Origin: an uncultured Bacteroidia bacterium
Lineage (GTDB): Bacteria > Bacteroidota > Bacteroidia > Bacteroidales > F082
Assembly: GCA_902769875.1 (NCBI GenBank)
Contig: CACXQV010000020.1
Coordinates: 1 to 64,000, forward strand
Direction of reading: 5' to 3'
Length of the DNA: 64,000 nt
In this document: positions 27,069 through 35,839 of the stretch, one piece after another
Layout of the letters: the number at the start of each line of letters is the position of its first letter
Position numbering within the stretch: position 1 is the first letter of the stretch
The notes under the pieces: generated by a model
Databases searched by the model: none
The model's input: the letters and a program-made list of their open reading frames with translations, nothing else
What the model was told of the DNA's origin: nothing
Position numbers and translations under genes: made by a program

Positions 27069-27630
27069 ATTCCCTCTTCAGCATATTAAAATAAGCACCA
27101 AACAGCTTCTGCGCCCCAATATACGCACTCATCCGTTGGCCGCGCACGTCGCTTTCGACCAAGGGGAGGAGGTCGGAAACGAGCTGGTTTTGGATAATTT
27201 GCTTTTGTAATCAAAAGAAAACCAAGTTTTTATATTATGAAATGTGCGTAAACCAGCGGAATCGCAATTTTTTTGGCACTTTCCGCTGGTTTACGAACAA
27301 AACGAGTTGTAACTATCAACGTTTCAGCATATTAAAATAAGCATCCAACAACTTTTGTGCGCCAATATAAGCACTCATCCGTTGGCCGCGCACGTCGCTT
27401 TCGACCAAGGGGAGAAGGTCGGAAACGAGTTGGTTTTGGATAATTTGCTTTTTGTAATCAAAAGAAAAACAAATTTTTATATTATGAAATGTGCGTAAAC
27501 CAGCGGAATCGCAATTTTTTTGGCACTTTCCGCTGGTTTACGAACAAATTGAGTTGTAACTATCAGCGTTTCAGCATATTACAATAAACACCTAACAACT
27601 TCTGCGCCCCAATATACGCACTCATGCGGT
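27069..27630 (-). repeat. Tandem meaB-3' repeat units B, C and D
   Basis: Two nearly complete units of about 247 bp and a partial third. Each has a meaB 3'-end copy (B 27069-27191; C 27317-27437; D 27568-27625) and a linker with AATTTGCTTTT and TATATTATGAA. An inverted repeat GTAAACCAGCGGAA / TTCCGCTGGTTTAC follows (27248-27294 and 27495-27541). On the minus strand units B and C read NQLVSDLLPLVESDVRGQRM in frame to a stop; sequence before that point departs from meaB at the same place (TTTTGG). Unit D is shorter and more diverged. Confidence 0.9.
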
Positions 27631-27691
27631 GGTTGAATATAAACACAATTTTTCAGGGTGACTGCTACTCCATACAAGTCGCAGTTTGTTT

Positions 27692-28447
27692 TTATTTATA
27701 CGATTTCAACTCAAACTTAACCTTATATTTTCGGTCGGGATACGATGCTCTAACATCACTTTTATAGTATGCATAACTTTCTCTGTGGCCGTAACCATTC
27801 AGTGAGAAATTCTTTACCATACCAGGTTCTATCGTGATAGACTTTGTGAAGTCTTGATAATCCAGCATATTACCGTTCATGTCGTAATATATCATTCGTC
27901 CTGCGACATAGGTAATTGTACGGTTTGTGTTGTTTTGCAACGCTACCGTTGCTTCGGATTGTACCCAATCGTGATGATAATTTGCCAACGTAAGAGCATC
28001 TGGATCTATTGTTGTGCTTGCAGTTTCTTTTGTTTGAGATGTTTTAGTAGAGGAGGGATTTGCTGGTGTTGATTCCCGTACTTCAATAGTGCTTTTTGCC
28101 GCTGGTTTCGATGGTTGCGGCGGTGTTAACTCATTTTGTATTGTGGTCTGTTTTGGTGTGGATGTTGTTTTAGGTTTAGCCGCTTTTAGTTGTTCCACCT
28201 CCTTACGCAATTGTTTGACCTCGTTTTGAAGGTTCTCCCAATCCGATTCTGAAACCATAAAACCAGAATTTGGGGTAATTGTCGATTCTTTTTCAACAGT
28301 GGCAATTTGTTCGTTTTGCTCCTCGGGCGACTGCTCCCAATGAATCAATCCTTGTTTCCATAGAATTGCTATCAAAAAGGCGATGCATAGGACTACGAGA
28401 AGAATCACTCTCGTACCGCTTTTTCTTTCTTTTGTTTCGTCGTACAT
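27692..28447 (-). CDS. Membrane-anchored protein with coiled coil and C-terminal beta domain
   Basis: A 251-residue protein: short cytoplasmic N-terminus, one membrane span (VILLVVLCIAFLIAILW, residues 14-30), a coiled coil (WENLQNEVKQLRKEVEQLKA), a low-complexity Thr/Pro/Ser linker, and a beta-rich domain. The domain has WVQSEATVALQNNTNRTITY and MIYYDMNGNMLDY, similar to FxLYD-type folds. Function unknown. A reverse TAATTTTG at 28531-28524 may be its promoter. It sits between the repeat array and the NERD gene. Confidence 0.7.
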   Translation of the reverse strand: MYDETKERKSGTRVILLVVLCIAFLIAILWKQGLIHWEQSPEEQNEQIATVEKESTITPNSGFMVSESDWENLQNEVKQLRKEVEQLKAAKPKTTSTPKQTTIQNELTPPQPSKPAAKSTIEVRESTPANPSSTKTSQTKETASTTIDPDALTLANYHHDWVQSEATVALQNNTNRTITYVAGRMIYYDMNGNMLDYQDFTKSITIEPGMVKNFSLNGYGHRESYAYYKSDVRASYPDRKYKVKFELKSYK

Positions 28448-28633
28448 AGTTGTGTGGTTTGGTTGTATTACAATATAAAATGTCCGAAAATCTAAGCCAT
28501 AGGGGCAACTTGTTTCAATGATGCAAAATTATGATTATTTTTGACAGACTTTGCTTTTTCATTTGGATTTTTAAAGCATAACTCATTAGAACTAACAGTT
28601 GTGTGATGGTCTTTCTTTTGCTAACCATTCTAA

Positions 28634-29422
28634 TTAGTGCGTTGTAAACCTACAACGGGGATAGTTGGAGCATCCGTAGAAGTTGCCGTATTTGCCGTGG
28701 CGGAGAACGAGGGTGCCGCCGCATTGGGGACAAATGCCGGAGGCTATTTTGCTGTCAGTTTTGTACTTGGCGGCATAGACGTTGCTCACATGGGTTTGGT
28801 CATCCACTTGGTCTCTGACGTTTTGCTGGGTTAGACGGTTGACCACTTGGGCAACCTCGGCATCAGAGAGGCAGGGATAGCTGTAGCTTTGGATGGTAGC
28901 CAGCAGCTGGTCGTCGTAGACGACATGATGCTGCGTGGTGACGTTCTGAAGGACGGCACTGCCAGCAAACACGACGATTGGCACCACTTTAAGGTTAGGC
29001 CAGGCGTTTAAGGTTTTTCTAATTGCATTGGCATGTGACACGGACTGCTTCACAGGATTGTAAAAACGGTTCTTTGTAACATAGCTATAGGTCTTGTACC
29101 ACTTCTTCTTGTATGTGACATTCGTCACAATTATTTGCGTCCATTGTTGGCGGTCGTCACTACCATAAATCTCACCACGATAGTTTTTGGTTTCAATGGC
29201 AAACACTCCATATCTAGATACAACTATATGGTCAATTTGTGTGGTGCCGTTAGTAGTTTTCAGTATCACATCGTCAAATACAATATATTCATCTGGAAGA
29301 TGTTCGAGAATGTTATGGACGTGAAGTTCTCCTTCTCTCCCTTTGTGTTCTGGAGTGTTTCTGGATGCCTTGAGAATTACAAAGGCAACGATTAACACGA
29401 TTAGGATGATGCATAGTACCAT
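28634..29422 (-). CDS. NERD domain nuclease-like protein with zinc ribbon
   Basis: A 262-residue protein: N-terminal membrane span (MVLCIILIVLIVAFVILKA), a NERD domain (GREGELHVHNIL, then TTQIDHIVVSRYGVFAIETK with the D...ExK nuclease-type site), and a C-terminal topoisomerase-type zinc ribbon (CPQCGGTLVLRHG, then FYGCSNYPRC). NERD proteins are thought to act on DNA and are common in mobile and defence contexts. Located just downstream of intact meaB within the island. Confidence 0.88.
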   Translation of the reverse strand: MVLCIILIVLIVAFVILKASRNTPEHKGREGELHVHNILEHLPDEYIVFDDVILKTTNGTTQIDHIVVSRYGVFAIETKNYRGEIYGSDDRQQWTQIIVTNVTYKKKWYKTYSYVTKNRFYNPVKQSVSHANAIRKTLNAWPNLKVVPIVVFAGSAVLQNVTTQHHVVYDDQLLATIQSYSYPCLSDAEVAQVVNRLTQQNVRDQVDDQTHVSNVYAAKYKTDSKIASGICPQCGGTLVLRHGKYGNFYGCSNYPRCRFTTH

Positions 29423-29490
29423 TTCAACCTCAATTCAAAATCTTGTGCACAAAAAGCAGGTTGATAATAAACCGTTTATTTTATGGTTGC

Positions 29491-30606
29491 CTACCTTTTC
29501 AGCATATTAAAATAAGCATCCAACAGCTTTTGTGCGCCAATGTAAGCACTCATCCGCTGGCCGCGCACGTCGCTTTCGACCAAGGGGAGAAGGTCGGAAA
29601 CGAGTTGGTTTTGGTAGAAATCGTTTTTCAGGGCACTGTCCATTGAGTCGTACATCATCTGAACGTCCTGTTGGGCGCGTTTGCGGTAAAGATAGCCGTT
29701 GTCGCGGATGGCTTGGACGTGGTCGGCCACCATTTGCCATACTTCGTCGATTTGGAAGCCCGTCAGGGCGGAGCAAGTCAGCACCTTGGTTTCTTGTCCC
29801 GATTCGGGCAGGGGGAAGAGATGCAGTGCATTGCGACATTCGGCGGCGGCACGGTTGGCGCGCATCACGTTGTCGCCGTCGGCCTTGTTCACCGCTATGC
29901 CGTCGGCCATTTCCATGATGCCGCGCTTGATGCCTTGGAGCTCGTCGCCGGCACCGCTGATTAATATAAGGAGGAAAAAATCGACCATGGAATGTACCGC
30001 CGTTTCCGACTGGCCCACGCCCACGGTTTCAACGAAAATCGTATCATAACCCGCTGCTTCGCAAAGGATGATCGTTTCCCTTGTCTTTCGTGCCACACCG
30101 CCCAAAGTGCCTGCTGAGGCCGAAGGACGAATGTAGGCGTTGGGATGCACGGAAAGGTTTTCCATGCGGGTCTTGTCGCCCAAGATGCTGCCTTTGGAGC
30201 GTTGGCTCGAAGGGTCGATGGCGAGGACGGCGAGTTTTTGTCCCTTGTCGCAAAGGTGAACGCCAAGAGCCTCGATGAAGGTACTTTTGCCCGCGCCCGG
30301 AACGCCCGTAATGCCCAATCGCAAGGCCCTTCCCGCATGGGGCAGGCAGGCGGCGATGATTTGTTGCGCCAAGTCCTGATGCTTGGGCAAGGCACTCTCC
30401 ACCAATGTGATAGCCTTGCTCAGCGTCACGCGGTCGCCTTTGAGGATGCCTTCAACATACCATTCCAACGGCATGAGCTGCTGTTGGTTGCGTTTCATGC
30501 GTTCCAAAGCGTTAGGGTTGACTTGGATGGGACCATCAACGCCTTCGGTGACTTTGAGGTTCGAATCCCATTCATGTTCTTGATTTTCAAAGTGTTCGTG
30601 TTCCAT
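29491..30606 (-). CDS. meaB: Methylmalonyl-CoA mutase-associated GTPase
   Basis: A 371-residue G3E-type GTPase that protects and loads cobalamin into methylmalonyl-CoA mutase, an enzyme of the succinate-propionate route. Motifs: Walker A ITGVPGAGKSTF (about residue 98), LAVLAIDPSS with metal-binding Asp, FVETVGVGQSE (Walker B/switch) and NKADGDN for guanine. The 3' end, SDLLPLVESDVRGQRMSAYI to MLKR, is the sequence copied at four places downstream. The start at 30606 fits the promoter at 30636; the longer frame passes through it. Confidence 0.95.
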   Translation of the reverse strand: MEHEHFENQEHEWDSNLKVTEGVDGPIQVNPNALERMKRNQQQLMPLEWYVEGILKGDRVTLSKAITLVESALPKHQDLAQQIIAACLPHAGRALRLGITGVPGAGKSTFIEALGVHLCDKGQKLAVLAIDPSSQRSKGSILGDKTRMENLSVHPNAYIRPSASAGTLGGVARKTRETIILCEAAGYDTIFVETVGVGQSETAVHSMVDFFLLILISGAGDELQGIKRGIMEMADGIAVNKADGDNVMRANRAAAECRNALHLFPLPESGQETKVLTCSALTGFQIDEVWQMVADHVQAIRDNGYLYRKRAQQDVQMMYDSMDSALKNDFYQNQLVSDLLPLVESDVRGQRMSAYIGAQKLLDAYFNMLKR

Positions 30607-30628
30607 AGCGGGCTGCGGTTTGTGTTTG

Positions 30629-30636
30629 CAAAGGTA
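30629..30636 (-). promoter_or_regulatory. -7 element (TACCTTTG) of meaB
   Basis: Reverse-strand TACCTTTG 23 bp upstream of the meaB ATG, giving a leader of roughly 17 nt. Confidence 0.65.
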
Positions 30637-30677
30637 GGGTTTTTTATTTTTATTTGCGTTATTCCAAAAAAAATGCG

Positions 30678-30685
30678 TAATTTTG
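30678..30685 (+). promoter_or_regulatory. -7 element (TAATTTTG) of the glycogen synthase-like gene
   Basis: TAATTTTG 26 bp before the ATG at 30711; back to back with the meaB promoter about 40 bp away. Confidence 0.65.
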
Positions 30686-30710
30686 TAGTTTCTAAGCAAA
30701 ACTGTAGCCC

Positions 30711-31535
30711 ATGACTACCAAAACAAGAGTATTATTTGTCCATCAAGAAATCGCACCCTATTTGCCGGAAACCCCGATGAGCCTCGTCGGTCGTTATCTA
30801 CCCCAAGCCACACAAGAAAGCGGAAAGGAAATCAGGATTTTCATGCCCCGCTACGGCGTCATCAACGAGCGTAGGAACCAACTCCATGAGGTGATTCGCC
30901 TTTCGGGCATGAACCTCATCATCAACGACACCGACCACCCGCTCATTATCAAGGTGGCCTCCATCCAGAAAGCGAGAATGCAGATTTATTTCATCGACAA
31001 CGACGATTTCTTCACGAAGAAAAAATACTTGATGTATGACGAGAAGGGCGTGTTTTGCGAGGACAACGACAGCCGTTGCATCTTCTTCACCCGTGGCGTC
31101 ATCGAGACGGTGAAGAAACTCAACTGGTCGCCCGACATCATCCATTGCCACGGCTGGATTTCGGCCCTGATGCCGGTCTACATCAAGCGGGCCATGAACG
31201 TGAGGGACAACCCGCTTTTCAACGAGTCGAAAATCATCTATTCGATTTATGACGATGCCTTCGATGAGTACTTCAAGGCTGGTTTCGACAAGAAAATGAA
31301 ACTGCCGGGAATCACCGCCAAGGACATGAAATATTTCAAGGAGGCCAACTATGTCAACCTGATGAAGGCCGCCATCGACTATTCCGATGGCATTGTGGTC
31401 AGCACCAACAAACTCAATCCGGAGATTGAGGAATATCTGGTGGCCTCGAAGAAGCCTTTCCTCACCTATCAGGATCAGGTACACTACGCCCAGGCTTGCA
31501 ACGAATTCTACGATTCGTTGTTGGAAAAACAATAA
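30711..31535 (+). CDS. Glycogen/starch synthase catalytic-domain protein (GT5 N-terminal half only)
   Basis: A 274-residue protein that corresponds to the N-terminal Rossmann half of GT5 glycogen synthase: VLFVHQEIAPYLPETPMS at the start, CIFFTRGVIETVKKLNWSPD and IIHCHGWISALMPVYIKRA in the middle. The C-terminal half with the nucleotide-sugar site is absent. Stand-alone short versions like this are conserved in Bacteroidetes, next to DUF4270 as here, so it is not a truncation. Catalytic ability is doubtful. Confidence 0.85.
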   Translation: MTTKTRVLFVHQEIAPYLPETPMSLVGRYLPQATQESGKEIRIFMPRYGVINERRNQLHEVIRLSGMNLIINDTDHPLIIKVASIQKARMQIYFIDNDDFFTKKKYLMYDEKGVFCEDNDSRCIFFTRGVIETVKKLNWSPDIIHCHGWISALMPVYIKRAMNVRDNPLFNESKIIYSIYDDAFDEYFKAGFDKKMKLPGITAKDMKYFKEANYVNLMKAAIDYSDGIVVSTNKLNPEIEEYLVASKKPFLTYQDQVHYAQACNEFYDSLLEKQ

Positions 31536-31591
31536 GGGCCGCTTTTCGGAGTTATCTCACAACGATAGAAACTGCAATTTTTTTTGACCTA

Positions 31592-32941
31592 ATGAAAAAA
31601 CATCATCCATTTGCCCTGCCGCTGACAGCTTTTGTGGTTGCGACCTTGGCGTTGGCCTTGGCCTCTTGCAAGAAATCGCCCGACACCATAGGCAACAACC
31701 TGATTTCGAATGACGACTATTTTGAGATATACAAGACCGATACGGTCGAAGTGGTTTGCCATTCTTATCTCGACTCCGTTTCGACGGGCAATGTGATCAA
31801 CGTCCTTTTGGGCTCGATGAACGACCCCGTCTTTGGTGGCTCCGAGGCCGGATTCTACACGCAGTTCCGTCCGTCGGTGGCGGGTCAGAGCTTTGGCAAC
31901 AACCCCGTTCTGGACTCATTGGTGCTGCAACTCAGCGTCACGAACTACTATGGCGACACCACTGTATTCCAAACCGTTCACGCTTTCGAGCTGTCGGATA
32001 CGCTCTCGGTGCTCTCCACCTATTACAACACCTCGGAAGTATCCACTTTCGGCGTTGACCACGCCAATGGCTACCAGTTCCAACCGCGCCCTAACACCAA
32101 GATGCATATCTATGGCACCGACACCGTGAGGCAGGCCGTCATTCGCATCCCGCTGAGCAATGAATTGGGCAATTACCTGATGTCGCTCGACACCACGAGC
32201 TATTCGCGCCCCGACCTTTTCAAGGAACATTTCAAGGGCCTCCGCCTGTATTGCGACCCCGTGAGCTATAGCGGCGCCATCTGCACCATCGACCCGACCA
32301 ACAACACCTACACCTTGCTGCAACTCTATTATCACGCCGCAGCAACGCCTGAGAAGCCGATGCGCTACGACTTTTATACCACATCTTCGGATGCCTATTT
32401 CAATAGCATTGAACACGATTATTCGATTGGAAGCCAAGATTTTGTCAGCCAACTTCTGGATGGGCACACCGAGCTTGGGAAGCAGCAGATCTATCTGCAA
32501 TCGATGGGCGGCGTCAAAGCCAAGATCTTGTTTCCGAACCTCACTCATTGGGCCGACACCTTGGAAGACAGCCATATAGTCATCAACGAGGCGAAACTCG
32601 TTTTTCCCGCTTCGAAATTGGCCACCGACTCGATTTACAAAGCCCCGACCAACTTCTTCCTTTTGGGCTTCAATGCCGATAGCACGACCTTCCTCTTGCC
32701 CGACTATTTCGAAGGAACGAATTATTTCGGAGGAACTTACAACTCCAACAGCCAATCGGTAACCTTCAGGATTTCGGAATATGTCCAGGAAGTGATTATG
32801 GGGAAACGCGAGAACTGCGGACTTAACCTTGGCATTAATGGCGCGGCCTATAACGCACAACGGTTGGTCATCAACGGCCCGGAATCCGATGTGGGTGGGA
32901 AGCTCCGCCTCGAAGTGATTTACTCCATTGTAAATGAATGA
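31592..32941 (+). CDS. DUF4270 family lipoprotein
   Basis: A 449-residue lipoprotein (MKKHHPFALPLTAFVVATLA then LALASCKKSPDTIGNN, lipobox LASC). The body is beta-rich with DUF4270 features: NVLLGSMNDPVFGGSEAGFY near residue 75 and VTFRISEYVQEVIMGKREN near the end. The family is exported in Bacteroidetes and has no known function. It follows the GT5-like gene by 56 bp. The ATG at 31592 begins the signal peptide; the longer frame overlaps the previous gene. Confidence 0.88.
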   Translation: MKKHHPFALPLTAFVVATLALALASCKKSPDTIGNNLISNDDYFEIYKTDTVEVVCHSYLDSVSTGNVINVLLGSMNDPVFGGSEAGFYTQFRPSVAGQSFGNNPVLDSLVLQLSVTNYYGDTTVFQTVHAFELSDTLSVLSTYYNTSEVSTFGVDHANGYQFQPRPNTKMHIYGTDTVRQAVIRIPLSNELGNYLMSLDTTSYSRPDLFKEHFKGLRLYCDPVSYSGAICTIDPTNNTYTLLQLYYHAAATPEKPMRYDFYTTSSDAYFNSIEHDYSIGSQDFVSQLLDGHTELGKQQIYLQSMGGVKAKILFPNLTHWADTLEDSHIVINEAKLVFPASKLATDSIYKAPTNFFLLGFNADSTTFLLPDYFEGTNYFGGTYNSNSQSVTFRISEYVQEVIMGKRENCGLNLGINGAAYNAQRLVINGPESDVGGKLRLEVIYSIVNE

Positions 32942-32986
32942 AATGTGTGAATTTTTGAATTTGGATATTTAATAAACCTAAGAAAT

Positions 32987-33622
32987 ATGAAAAGACTGAT
33001 TTTAGCCGCCTTGGTGTTGGTCGGACTGACCTGCCAGGCACAAAAAGCAAATGAAAAGGAAACCGTCGTTGCCATTAAGACCAATATGGGAACCATCAAG
33101 GCCAAATTGTATAACGACACGCCTCTGCACCGCGACAATTTCCTTAAATTGGTGGACGAAGGCTGGTATAACGGCTCGCCGTTCCACCGCGTCATCAACC
33201 AGTTTATGATTCAGGGCGGACAAAACAAGGACGGTCGTCTCGACCCGGGCTACACCGTTCCCGCCGAATTTAGGGACAATCATTTCCACAAGAAAGGCGC
33301 CCTTTGCGCTGCCCGCCAAGGCGATCAAGTGAACCCCAAGAAGGCCTCCAGCGGCTCGCAGTTCTACATCGTGCAGGGCAAGGTGTATGACGACAAGGCT
33401 TTGGATATGTTCGAGAGCCGGATGGGCAAGGTGTTTAGCGCCCGTCAGCGCCAAGCCTATCAGACCGTGGGCGGCACCCCGCACCTTGATGGCGACTACA
33501 CCGTGTTTGGCGAAGTGACCGAAGGCATTGAGGTGGTCGACAAGATTGCTGCCGTCAAGACCGGCCGTATGGATGTCCCCGTCGAGCCTGTCACCATCAT
33601 TTCCGTTACGATTGAAAAATAA
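32987..33622 (+). CDS. Peptidylprolyl isomerase, cyclophilin type, exported
   Basis: A 211-residue cyclophilin with an N-terminal signal (MKRLILAALVLVGLTCQAQ). Catalytic-site motifs are YNGSPFHRVINQFMIQGG (active Arg and Phe), SSGSQFYIVQGK and DGDYTVFGEVTEG. It catalyses cis-trans isomerisation of prolyl bonds, here probably in the periplasm. An insertion of about 30 residues around DMFESRMGKVFSARQRQAYQ is seen in Bacteroidetes members. Confidence 0.92.
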   Translation: MKRLILAALVLVGLTCQAQKANEKETVVAIKTNMGTIKAKLYNDTPLHRDNFLKLVDEGWYNGSPFHRVINQFMIQGGQNKDGRLDPGYTVPAEFRDNHFHKKGALCAARQGDQVNPKKASSGSQFYIVQGKVYDDKALDMFESRMGKVFSARQRQAYQTVGGTPHLDGDYTVFGEVTEGIEVVDKIAAVKTGRMDVPVEPVTIISVTIEK

Positions 33623-33698
33623 GGCTATTGGCTGTTGGCTATTGGCTTATGGTATGAACTGCCAAAAGCCAAAGGCCAAAAGCCAAAGGCCAAAAGCC
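33623..33698. repeat. 7-bp-phased inverted repeat before pheS
   Basis: GGCTATT GGCTGTT GGCTATT GGCTTAT on the left; GCCAAAA GCCAAAG GCCAAAA GCCAAAG GCCAAAA GCC on the right. Exact 7-bp period, arms of opposite sense. It ends 7 bp before the pheS ATG, so it makes up most of the space available for a ribosome-binding site and leader. Confidence 0.88.
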
Positions 33699-33705
33699 AT
33701 ATAAA

Positions 33706-34737
33706 ATGAAAGAAAAAGTTGAAGAAATACTTAACCAAGTGCGTGATTTCCAAGCTGAAAGCAAGGAGGCTTTGGAGAATTTCCGCATCACTTACCTGAG
33801 CAAGAAAGGTGTCATTCCCGCCTTGTTCGCCGACTTCAAGTCCGTTGCCCCTGAACTCCGCAAGGAGATGGGTATGCGATTGAACGAGTTGAAGAACGTT
33901 GTGCAAGACAAGGTGGAGGAGCAGTTGCAGAAGTTTGAGAACCAGCATAGCAACGACGCAGGCTTCGACATGAGTATGCCCGCCGCCGAGATGAAAGGCG
34001 CAAGACATCCTTTGTCCATCGTGCGCCGCGACATCAACGAGATTTTCTCACATCTTGGCTTCACCATTGCCGAAGGTCCCGAAATTGAGGACGACTATCA
34101 CGTTTTCTCGGCCCTCAACTTCCCACTCGACCATCCCGCCCGCGACATGCAGGACACTTTCTTTATTAATAAGGAGCCCAATGTCAACAAGGCGACGGAT
34201 GTGCTGCTGCGTACCCACACTTCGAGCGTGCAGGTTCGCGTGATGGAGACCCATCAGCCGCCCATCCGCATCATTGCCCCTGGCCGCGTGTTCCGCAACG
34301 AAGCCATCTCGGCCCGTGCCCACTGCATCTTCCATCAGATTGAAGGCTTGTATATCGACGAAAACGTTTCCTTTGCCGATTTGAAACAGACCTTGTATCA
34401 CTTTGTGCAAGAGTTCTTTGGCGAGGGTACCAAGGTGCGTTTCCGCCCGTCGTATTTCCCCTTCACCGAGACTTCGGCGGAGATGGACATCTCGTGCAAC
34501 ATTTGTGGAGGCAAAGGCTGCAACATTTGCAAGCACACGGGCTGGGTCGAAATCCTCGGCTGCGGTATGTGCGACCCCAACATCCTCATTTCGAGCGGCA
34601 TCGACCCTGAGAAATATACGGGCTTCGCCTTCGGTATGGGCGTGGAACGCATTGCCATGTTGAAATACGGCATCAACGATTTGAGGCTGTTCTTCGAGAA
34701 CGACTTGCGATTCTTGGAACAGTTTGAACTGGCATAA
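33706..34737 (+). CDS. pheS: Phenylalanine--tRNA ligase alpha subunit
   Basis: A 343-residue class II synthetase alpha chain. The N-terminal coiled coil is followed by the catalytic domain: motif 2 in RVFRNEAISARAHCIFHQIE, the PSYFPFTETSAEMDI stretch and motif 3 in GFAFGMGVERIAMLKYGIND. The Cys-rich stretch CNICGGKGCNICKHTGW is a feature of Bacteroidetes PheS. It pairs with PheT, which is not in this window. Terminated by the palindrome at 34769. Confidence 0.96.
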   Translation: MKEKVEEILNQVRDFQAESKEALENFRITYLSKKGVIPALFADFKSVAPELRKEMGMRLNELKNVVQDKVEEQLQKFENQHSNDAGFDMSMPAAEMKGARHPLSIVRRDINEIFSHLGFTIAEGPEIEDDYHVFSALNFPLDHPARDMQDTFFINKEPNVNKATDVLLRTHTSSVQVRVMETHQPPIRIIAPGRVFRNEAISARAHCIFHQIEGLYIDENVSFADLKQTLYHFVQEFFGEGTKVRFRPSYFPFTETSAEMDISCNICGGKGCNICKHTGWVEILGCGMCDPNILISSGIDPEKYTGFAFGMGVERIAMLKYGINDLRLFFENDLRFLEQFELA

Positions 34738-34768
34738 GGATTACAGAAACAACAGATTATGTTTGTGG

Positions 34769-34800
34769 AGACGGTGCATGCACCGTCTCTACTGTTTTTA
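34769..34800. terminator. Perfect 22-bp palindrome, likely terminator of pheS
   Basis: GAGACGGTGCATGCACCGTCTC is a perfect palindrome followed by TACTGTTTTTATT. It lies between convergent genes. The word also looks like a dispersed REP-type repeat (a shorter GTAGAGACTCGCC relative occurs near 23134). Confidence 0.7.
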
Positions 34801-35463
34801 TTCTCCTTTCACCGTCCGATTCAGCCACTGGCAGAAATCCTTGGTTTTCTCGAATTCCGAAAGCACCCAATCCACCAGATGCGGGTCGGAGAGGCGTTGG
34901 TCGGGGAGGTCTTGTACCAAGAGCCAGTCGCGCTGCTTGAAGAAATCGGCCTGCGGATGGTTCTTGGGATAGCCGTTGGGCACGCGCTTCATGGCGTGGC
35001 TGGTGTCGAGGTCGAAACCTTTGGCTTTGGCGATGCTTTCCGCCAAAGGCTCGCCGTTGAACAGGATTTCGTCGCGAATGGTCTTCAGCATGGTTGTGTC
35101 GGGCATATACATTCCCGTACAGAGCATATTATGCCCCAGATACTCAGCCTCTTTCGCCTCAATATGGAAGTAGTAGCCGCTCAGCATCGACTTCTTGCCT
35201 TCGGGGCAGACGAACACGCCGAAATGGGTCTTGTAGGGACGTTTGTCGGGCGAGAAGCGCGTGTCGCGGTAGAAGCGATAGGTGCAGTCCTTCAAGGTCA
35301 GGCCTTTGCAGTTGTCGTCGAATTTCTGCACGCCGTTGATGATTTGTTCGGCCAAGGCGTTGAAGTTGGCCTGAGCCTGCTGATATTCTTTCTTGTGCTC
35401 TTGGAACCACGGGCGGTTGTTGTTGTGGAGCACGGCTTCCAAAAATGTTACGATTTCTTCCAT
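34798..35463 (-). CDS. DUF2461 domain-containing protein
   Basis: A 221-residue protein of the DUF2461 family: the N-terminal NRPWFQEHKKEYQQAQANF and the middle TYRFYRDTRFSPDKRPYKTH followed by GYYFHIE match the family's conserved core. Function unknown. The start at 35463 is supported by a reverse -7 element TATTTTTG at 35487-35480; the longer frame runs through it. Confidence 0.88.
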   Translation of the reverse strand: MEEIVTFLEAVLHNNNRPWFQEHKKEYQQAQANFNALAEQIINGVQKFDDNCKGLTLKDCTYRFYRDTRFSPDKRPYKTHFGVFVCPEGKKSMLSGYYFHIEAKEAEYLGHNMLCTGMYMPDTTMLKTIRDEILFNGEPLAESIAKAKGFDLDTSHAMKRVPNGYPKNHPQADFFKQRDWLLVQDLPDQRLSDPHLVDWVLSEFEKTKDFCQWLNRTVKGE

Positions 35464-35511
35464 CGGGTGAAAATTTCGGCAAAAATAGTGAAAAATATGG
35501 CTGGAAATCAT

Positions 35512-35519
35512 TATTTTTG
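35512..35519 (+). promoter_or_regulatory. -7 element (TATTTTTG) of the mntA/hepT pair
   Basis: TATTTTTG 24 bp upstream of the ATG at 35543, back to back with the DUF2461 promoter. Confidence 0.6.
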
Positions 35520-35542
35520 CAGCGGATAACATTCAATTTGGT

Positions 35543-35839
35543 ATGGATAAACAACAGGTACAGCAAATCGTGTCGGCTTATTTTGTCAACCAACCCGTGT
35601 TGAAAGCGTGGTTGTTCGGCTCGTTCGCCCGAGGCGAGGAAACACCTTTGAGCGATGTCGACATTCTCGTTGTCCTCGACCGTTCGAAACCCGTCGGATT
35701 GAAGTTTTTCGGGATGTGGAACGACCTTGAGAAATTACTCGGCCGTGATGTTGATCTTGTCGAAGAAGGGACGCTTTTTCCTTTTGCCGTGGAAAGTGCT
35801 AACCGTGATAAAATATTGATTTATGAGAGAGCCGCTTAA
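35543..35839 (+). CDS. mntA: MntA-type nucleotidyltransferase antitoxin
   Basis: A 98-residue minimal nucleotidyltransferase: GSFARGEETPLSDVDILVVL contains the GSxARG...SDxDI signature. In type VII toxin-antitoxin systems such proteins silence the HepT RNase by adding AMP to it. It overlaps the next gene by 17 bp, which fits a coupled pair. The length is typical. Confidence 0.88.
   Translation: MDKQQVQQIVSAYFVNQPVLKAWLFGSFARGEETPLSDVDILVVLDRSKPVGLKFFGMWNDLEKLLGRDVDLVEEGTLFPFAVESANRDKILIYERAA

Noticed and set aside
27069..27630. CRISPR array
   Set aside because: Units are about 247 bp, contain a gene fragment and a palindrome, and have no short unique spacers; there are no cas genes.
23126..29490. 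Integrase or transposase of the meaB island
   Set aside because: None of the frames in the island shows tyrosine or serine recombinase motifs or a transposase; the island claim rests on repeats alone.
30711..31535. Truncated glycogen synthase pseudogene
   Set aside because: Short GT5-like proteins with the same neighbour are usual in this phylum; the frame and promoter are intact.
31916..32860. 314-codon reverse frame
   Set aside because: Antisense to the DUF4270 lipoprotein gene.
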